Assembly (NCBI GenBank): GCA_963978545.1 | Contig: OZ021731.1 | Span: 26,426,093 to 26,490,092 of the forward strand | Length of the DNA stretch: 64,000 nucleotides | Source of the DNA: Linyphia triangularis | Lineage: Eukaryota > Arthropoda > Arachnida > Araneae > Linyphiidae | Reading direction: 5' to 3' | In this document: piece after piece, positions 60,601-64,000 of the stretch | Layout of the letters: each line of letters begins with the position of its first letter | How positions within the stretch are numbered: the stretch's first letter is position 1 | Position numbers and translations under genes: made by a program | Notes under the pieces: generated by a model | Seen by the model: the letters and a program-made list of their open reading frames with translations, nothing else | Databases searched by the model: none | Told to the model about the DNA's origin: nothing

Positions 60601-63404
60601 TCTCAATTTTATACTGGTATTCATTGTAGTTTTTACTATGATGAATAAATTGAAGGTTAAAATTGTAAATATTATAATTAAGTCCTAAACATAATTTTGA
60701 CGTAGTATTTTTAATTTCATTTTGTATTGCACATTTTAAAATGAGTAAACATATTCAATAATAAATTGTAAAGTTATTTGAGCAATATTTTTTTATTGTT
60801 AATGCTGTTTACATTGGAAAAAACGTACATAAAAATTTACAACGGACAATATGAATGATTATATTTTAAAAGGTGTAATTATTAAAAATAGCACTTTACA
60901 CCACCTGACCATAAATACTTAAAAATTTCATTGATTATGTTTATTTATAAATGGATTTAACAAAAATTAGATTAAAAATTGCTAAATTAATAAAATAGAA
61001 TCACGAAAATTTATGATCCTGACTTGTATATATAACAATATATATATTTGGGGTTACATAACTGGAAAAAAAAAAATAATAATAATAAAAGAGAGAAGGT
61101 TACTGCACTGTTGAAATGGAATAAAGTAATTTTTGTAATCTTGTCAGGGTTTTCCATTAAGAATATTTCAATTATTTTCTTCTATCCGTATGATATGAGG
61201 AAAACGAGACATTCTTTTTCGAAGAAATGTCTTTTAATTCATATTTTAAGAATTCTCTACCTTATTTGAGTTAATCCCCGAAGTTGATACCCGAGTATAA
61301 GACATCTCAGGGAGCTTCATAATATCAGTCAAAGCAAATGCTTCTCAAATAAAAAGTTTCTTCCCTAGTAGGGGAAATAAGGTTTCTCCGAAATAATTAT
61401 TTCGTATTCTCATTTTTTGGTTAAAAGTAAATATATATATATAAAAAAAAAAAAAACTGCTGCTGAGTTTGTTTCATATTTTTGATAGAAAGTTGGATAA
61501 TCCGGAAATATATACTTGCAAAGTTTTTGCGAGAGAAATGAAAGAAGCGTTGCCAAAAAAAAAAAAGGGGAAATAAATATAAATATATATTTTGCTGCAA
61601 TCGAGGCATTTTCGTAATCCTCAGCACCCGAAGGGAAGGGGGAAGAAGCAGTGCCAAAAAAGATAAGAAAAAAAAAAAATGGAAGTATCTTCATTTTCAT
61701 TTTCTTGGGCAGTGTTTGTTGCTATTCGGAACTATAATGAATCCTTTCGAGTTTATGATTAACGAAGACGCTACCGTTGGCTTCTGCCTCTTTTTCATTT
61801 TATTTACTTTTCCCTTCCCATGTACCCTTTCCCTACTTTGTTGGGGCATCATTTCTTTTTTAACTGGTGGCAGCAGCCATCCCGAAAAAAACAAAACATA
61901 AAAAAAAAAAAAAAAGAGCTTGAAGGGAAGACTTTAAATTACGGCCGCATGTCGGCGCTGACTGAGGTCGAGCTGGGTTGAGTTGCGTCGGAGAACATTA
62001 CGCGGGACGATGAATGATTCCCAGCAGAGCCAGCTGATGAGCCGAAAGGATGAATATGTATTGAATGGATTATATTTTCCTGTGCCGACTTTCTTAATGA
62101 TTGATACCCCTGCACGCTACAGCCCGGGAAAAAGCTTAAATATTTAACATAGAGCAGATGAGATACAAAGGTAGAGGCGCAACAGAGAGGCACAAAAAGC
62201 TATTCCATCTGTAATATTTTTTGCTTCTATAATGCATGGAATGGGATTAACTTTCATACGCTCGTCGCGCACCCCTTCGTTCGCTGTGACAACAGGTTAA
62301 TTCAGATTTATTAAAGGGACGCAGATCAAAACCTTTTCAACGGGTTTATTTCATTTTCATGGAAGGCAAAGAGGAATCGACTCTTTGCGCGAATTGTCTT
62401 TCCCGTGTTAAAAGGATTATTGTCCTTGTCTCAGATCAATTTGTTTCGGAGAGATGAAGTATCGTTCGCTGTTTGGGGAAAAGAACAAAAATAAGAGTTG
62501 TTCACCTTGTTAATGCTCCTTTTCCTCAAATTATAATTAACGGTTGTGCATGTCTGCGACACCCACATAAAACACTATTAATTTTTTTAAGTACTTTAAA
62601 AATGGGTTTGTGTAAGGAATTACTCAAATTAGTAGAAAGGTTGTTTATTCTTCTGAAATTCGTTATATGCTGATTCAGGGTGCAAATCATAAATAAAAGC
62701 ATTTTTTACTGTCAGATTTTTTTTTAAATGACTGTTCAGATTTAAGAGCAAATAATTTTATATTAAAAAAATTATTTGTAAATTTGTTAATATCAAGTGA
62801 AGTCTAGAATACAAATGACTGAAAGCGTTCATCAGAACCGGAAAGCATTTGTAATTTTGATAGGAAGTCAATAGAAAACATGATTTAAATTGAACCACAT
62901 ATATGCCACATACAAATGCTATACGCCAAATTAAGGATATTCACAATATTAGTTAGGGCAAGGGACCAAATTTGAGATAGCCGAGTAATATAACAGTCTG
63001 GGTGTCAAACTCATAAAAATTATGAAATCTTTTTACAGATAATGTATCAATTTTAACTACTTTTGATAACTTTTTTAGTTTTCTATTTTATTGGACTGAT
63101 GATAGTCTGTGAAAACTGAGCAAATTTAACAAATCGAAACTGTTTACCATCAACTACTCCATCCCATATGGTATAAAATAATACATGCAGTTATATTTAT
63201 GCTCATCGTACATAATCATATGTTTCTTTTGGGCGCTGATTAAGTTCGTTTTCATATGAAATTAACCCAGCCAATTTTATTTGTAGACGATGTCCATGCA
63301 ATAATAGCACCCAAGGTACATTAGACAAAGTAGAAAAGTATCTGAAATCTGGCTATATTTTCGATGTTAAAAGTCGAAGAATAAAGCTGTTTGCACTTAG
63401 GAGG
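57613..63404. other. Gene-poor interval
   Basis: AT-rich sequence. Bases 59160-59481 form one plus-strand frame of 106 residues with no family features. A less AT-rich patch lies at 61940-62300. No splice-supported exon, RNA gene or clear transposon ends were found. Confidence 0.35.
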
Positions 63405-63815
63405 AAGTTCTAGTAAGAATTATTCCCTATACTAGCTATGTTACAATCTTCCAGCCCAGTGCATTTAGAAACTACTTTGTATAAAACCTAACATTTGGTG
63501 AGTAGGTACGAAAATGATCACTTAATAAAATGACATAAATTGTTTTCATTTGATGTCTATATATTATATTTGAAAATGAAAATAGCAAACGACTATTGCA
63601 GGTGAAACCCCTTGTATATGTATTTGCGTGAGGATTTCAAACATAAACTAAGATAAATTAGAGGTCATTTTCAAGTTTTTTTTATTTATGTAATTTCATT
63701 AAGTGATCATTTTCGTACCAAATTTCCAAATTTCAAGGTTTTATACATAGTAGTTTTTGAATGATTTTAGAAGATTGATATATAGCCAGTACAGATAATT
63801 CTTTTGAATTTTCAA
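63405..63815. repeat. Inverted repeat near right edge
   Basis: Bases 63505-63540 and 63684-63719 are near-perfect reverse complements. Looser pairing continues outward to about 63405 and 63815, around a centre of about 140 bases. The right arm overlaps an open minus-strand frame, so the left arm is an inverted copy of the frame's 3' part. Confidence 0.7.
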
Positions 63816-63963
63816 ATGCTAAAGATATGCCACCAAATATTAAACGTGCTTTTGTTCTAGGACTTCCTTTTAAGTAACCTTTCTCCGACAACTTTAGTAC
63901 GATCTCTTTTCCAAAGGAATGTTTTCCAGGCAATTGAGCTGCACATTTTAAAATTTAAATACA
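63733..63963 (-). CDS. Open minus-strand frame at right edge (unassigned, possible exon fragment)
   Basis: On the minus strand the frame is open from about 63960 to the stop at 63733 and has balanced, coding-like composition (for example GKEIVLKLSEKGYLKGSP and KARLIFGGISLAFENS). It has no clear initiator. It may be the last exon of a gene to the right or part of a mobile element, since its 3' half is mirrored in the adjacent inverted repeat. I do not recognise a family. Confidence 0.3.
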
Positions 63964-64000
63964 AACCCCGATTTTCTTGCCTCTTCGTTCGATACAAAAA

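Noticed and set aside
1..64000. CRISPR array, operons, bacterial or phage genes
   Set aside because: No regular repeat-spacer pattern, no gene-dense strand-consistent coding and no prokaryotic gene was seen. The content is that of an animal nuclear genome.

Overview
This is animal nuclear DNA, most likely from an arthropod and plausibly a spider or other chelicerate. It is AT-rich and gene-poor. It is full of short non-autonomous DNA transposons with visible target-site duplications (hAT-like, piggyBac-like, Tigger/pogo-like, mariner-like and TTAA-flanked foldbacks), tRNA-derived SINEs and a solo LTR. Nothing bacterial, phage-like or CRISPR-like is present. The chelicerate suggestion is an impression from repeat style, not a proof.

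The only genes recognised with confidence are two tandem, same-strand (minus) paralogues of ZNFX1, the NFX1-type zinc-finger SF1 RNA helicase. Copy A (1..4125) is open for 1375 codons and runs off the left edge, missing its C-terminus. Copy B (9122..13942) is complete at 1606 codons. Both are uninterrupted reading frames, with a 3' splice acceptor 18-36 bases before the ATG, so each probably has an untranslated first exon further upstream. The helicase and zinc-finger parts are closely alike, and the linker just before the helicase has diverged strongly. Family members act in double-stranded RNA sensing (vertebrates) and in small-RNA inheritance (nematode germ granules).

The 5 kb between the two genes holds a long hairpin element, a 1.27 kb TA-flanked element carrying six copies of a GGGGTGAATCGGAAC-like motif, and a 725 bp TTAA-flanked foldback. 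Upstream of copy B (14-64 kb) is a mobile-element graveyard. At 24.7-27.9 kb a CAGGG-ended element carries an internal array of about 400 bp units, a piggyBac-like MITE and a SINE. At 34.6-36.5 kb a second copy of the TA-flanked family holds a piggyBac-like MITE and an internal duplication. At 36.6-37.1 kb one SINE sits inside another with a perfect 14 bp duplication. At 45.3-46.1 kb there is a solo LTR. At 38.6-39.9 and 56.5-57.6 kb two related elements each carry an RFX X-box-like palindrome.

Weak signs of unrecognised genes are small minus-strand candidate exons at 30.0-33.9 kb with good splice sites, a pair of hydrophobic plus-strand frames at 43.8-44.9 kb sharing an identical 78 bp segment, and an open frame next to a foldback at the right edge. 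None can be assigned a function here.
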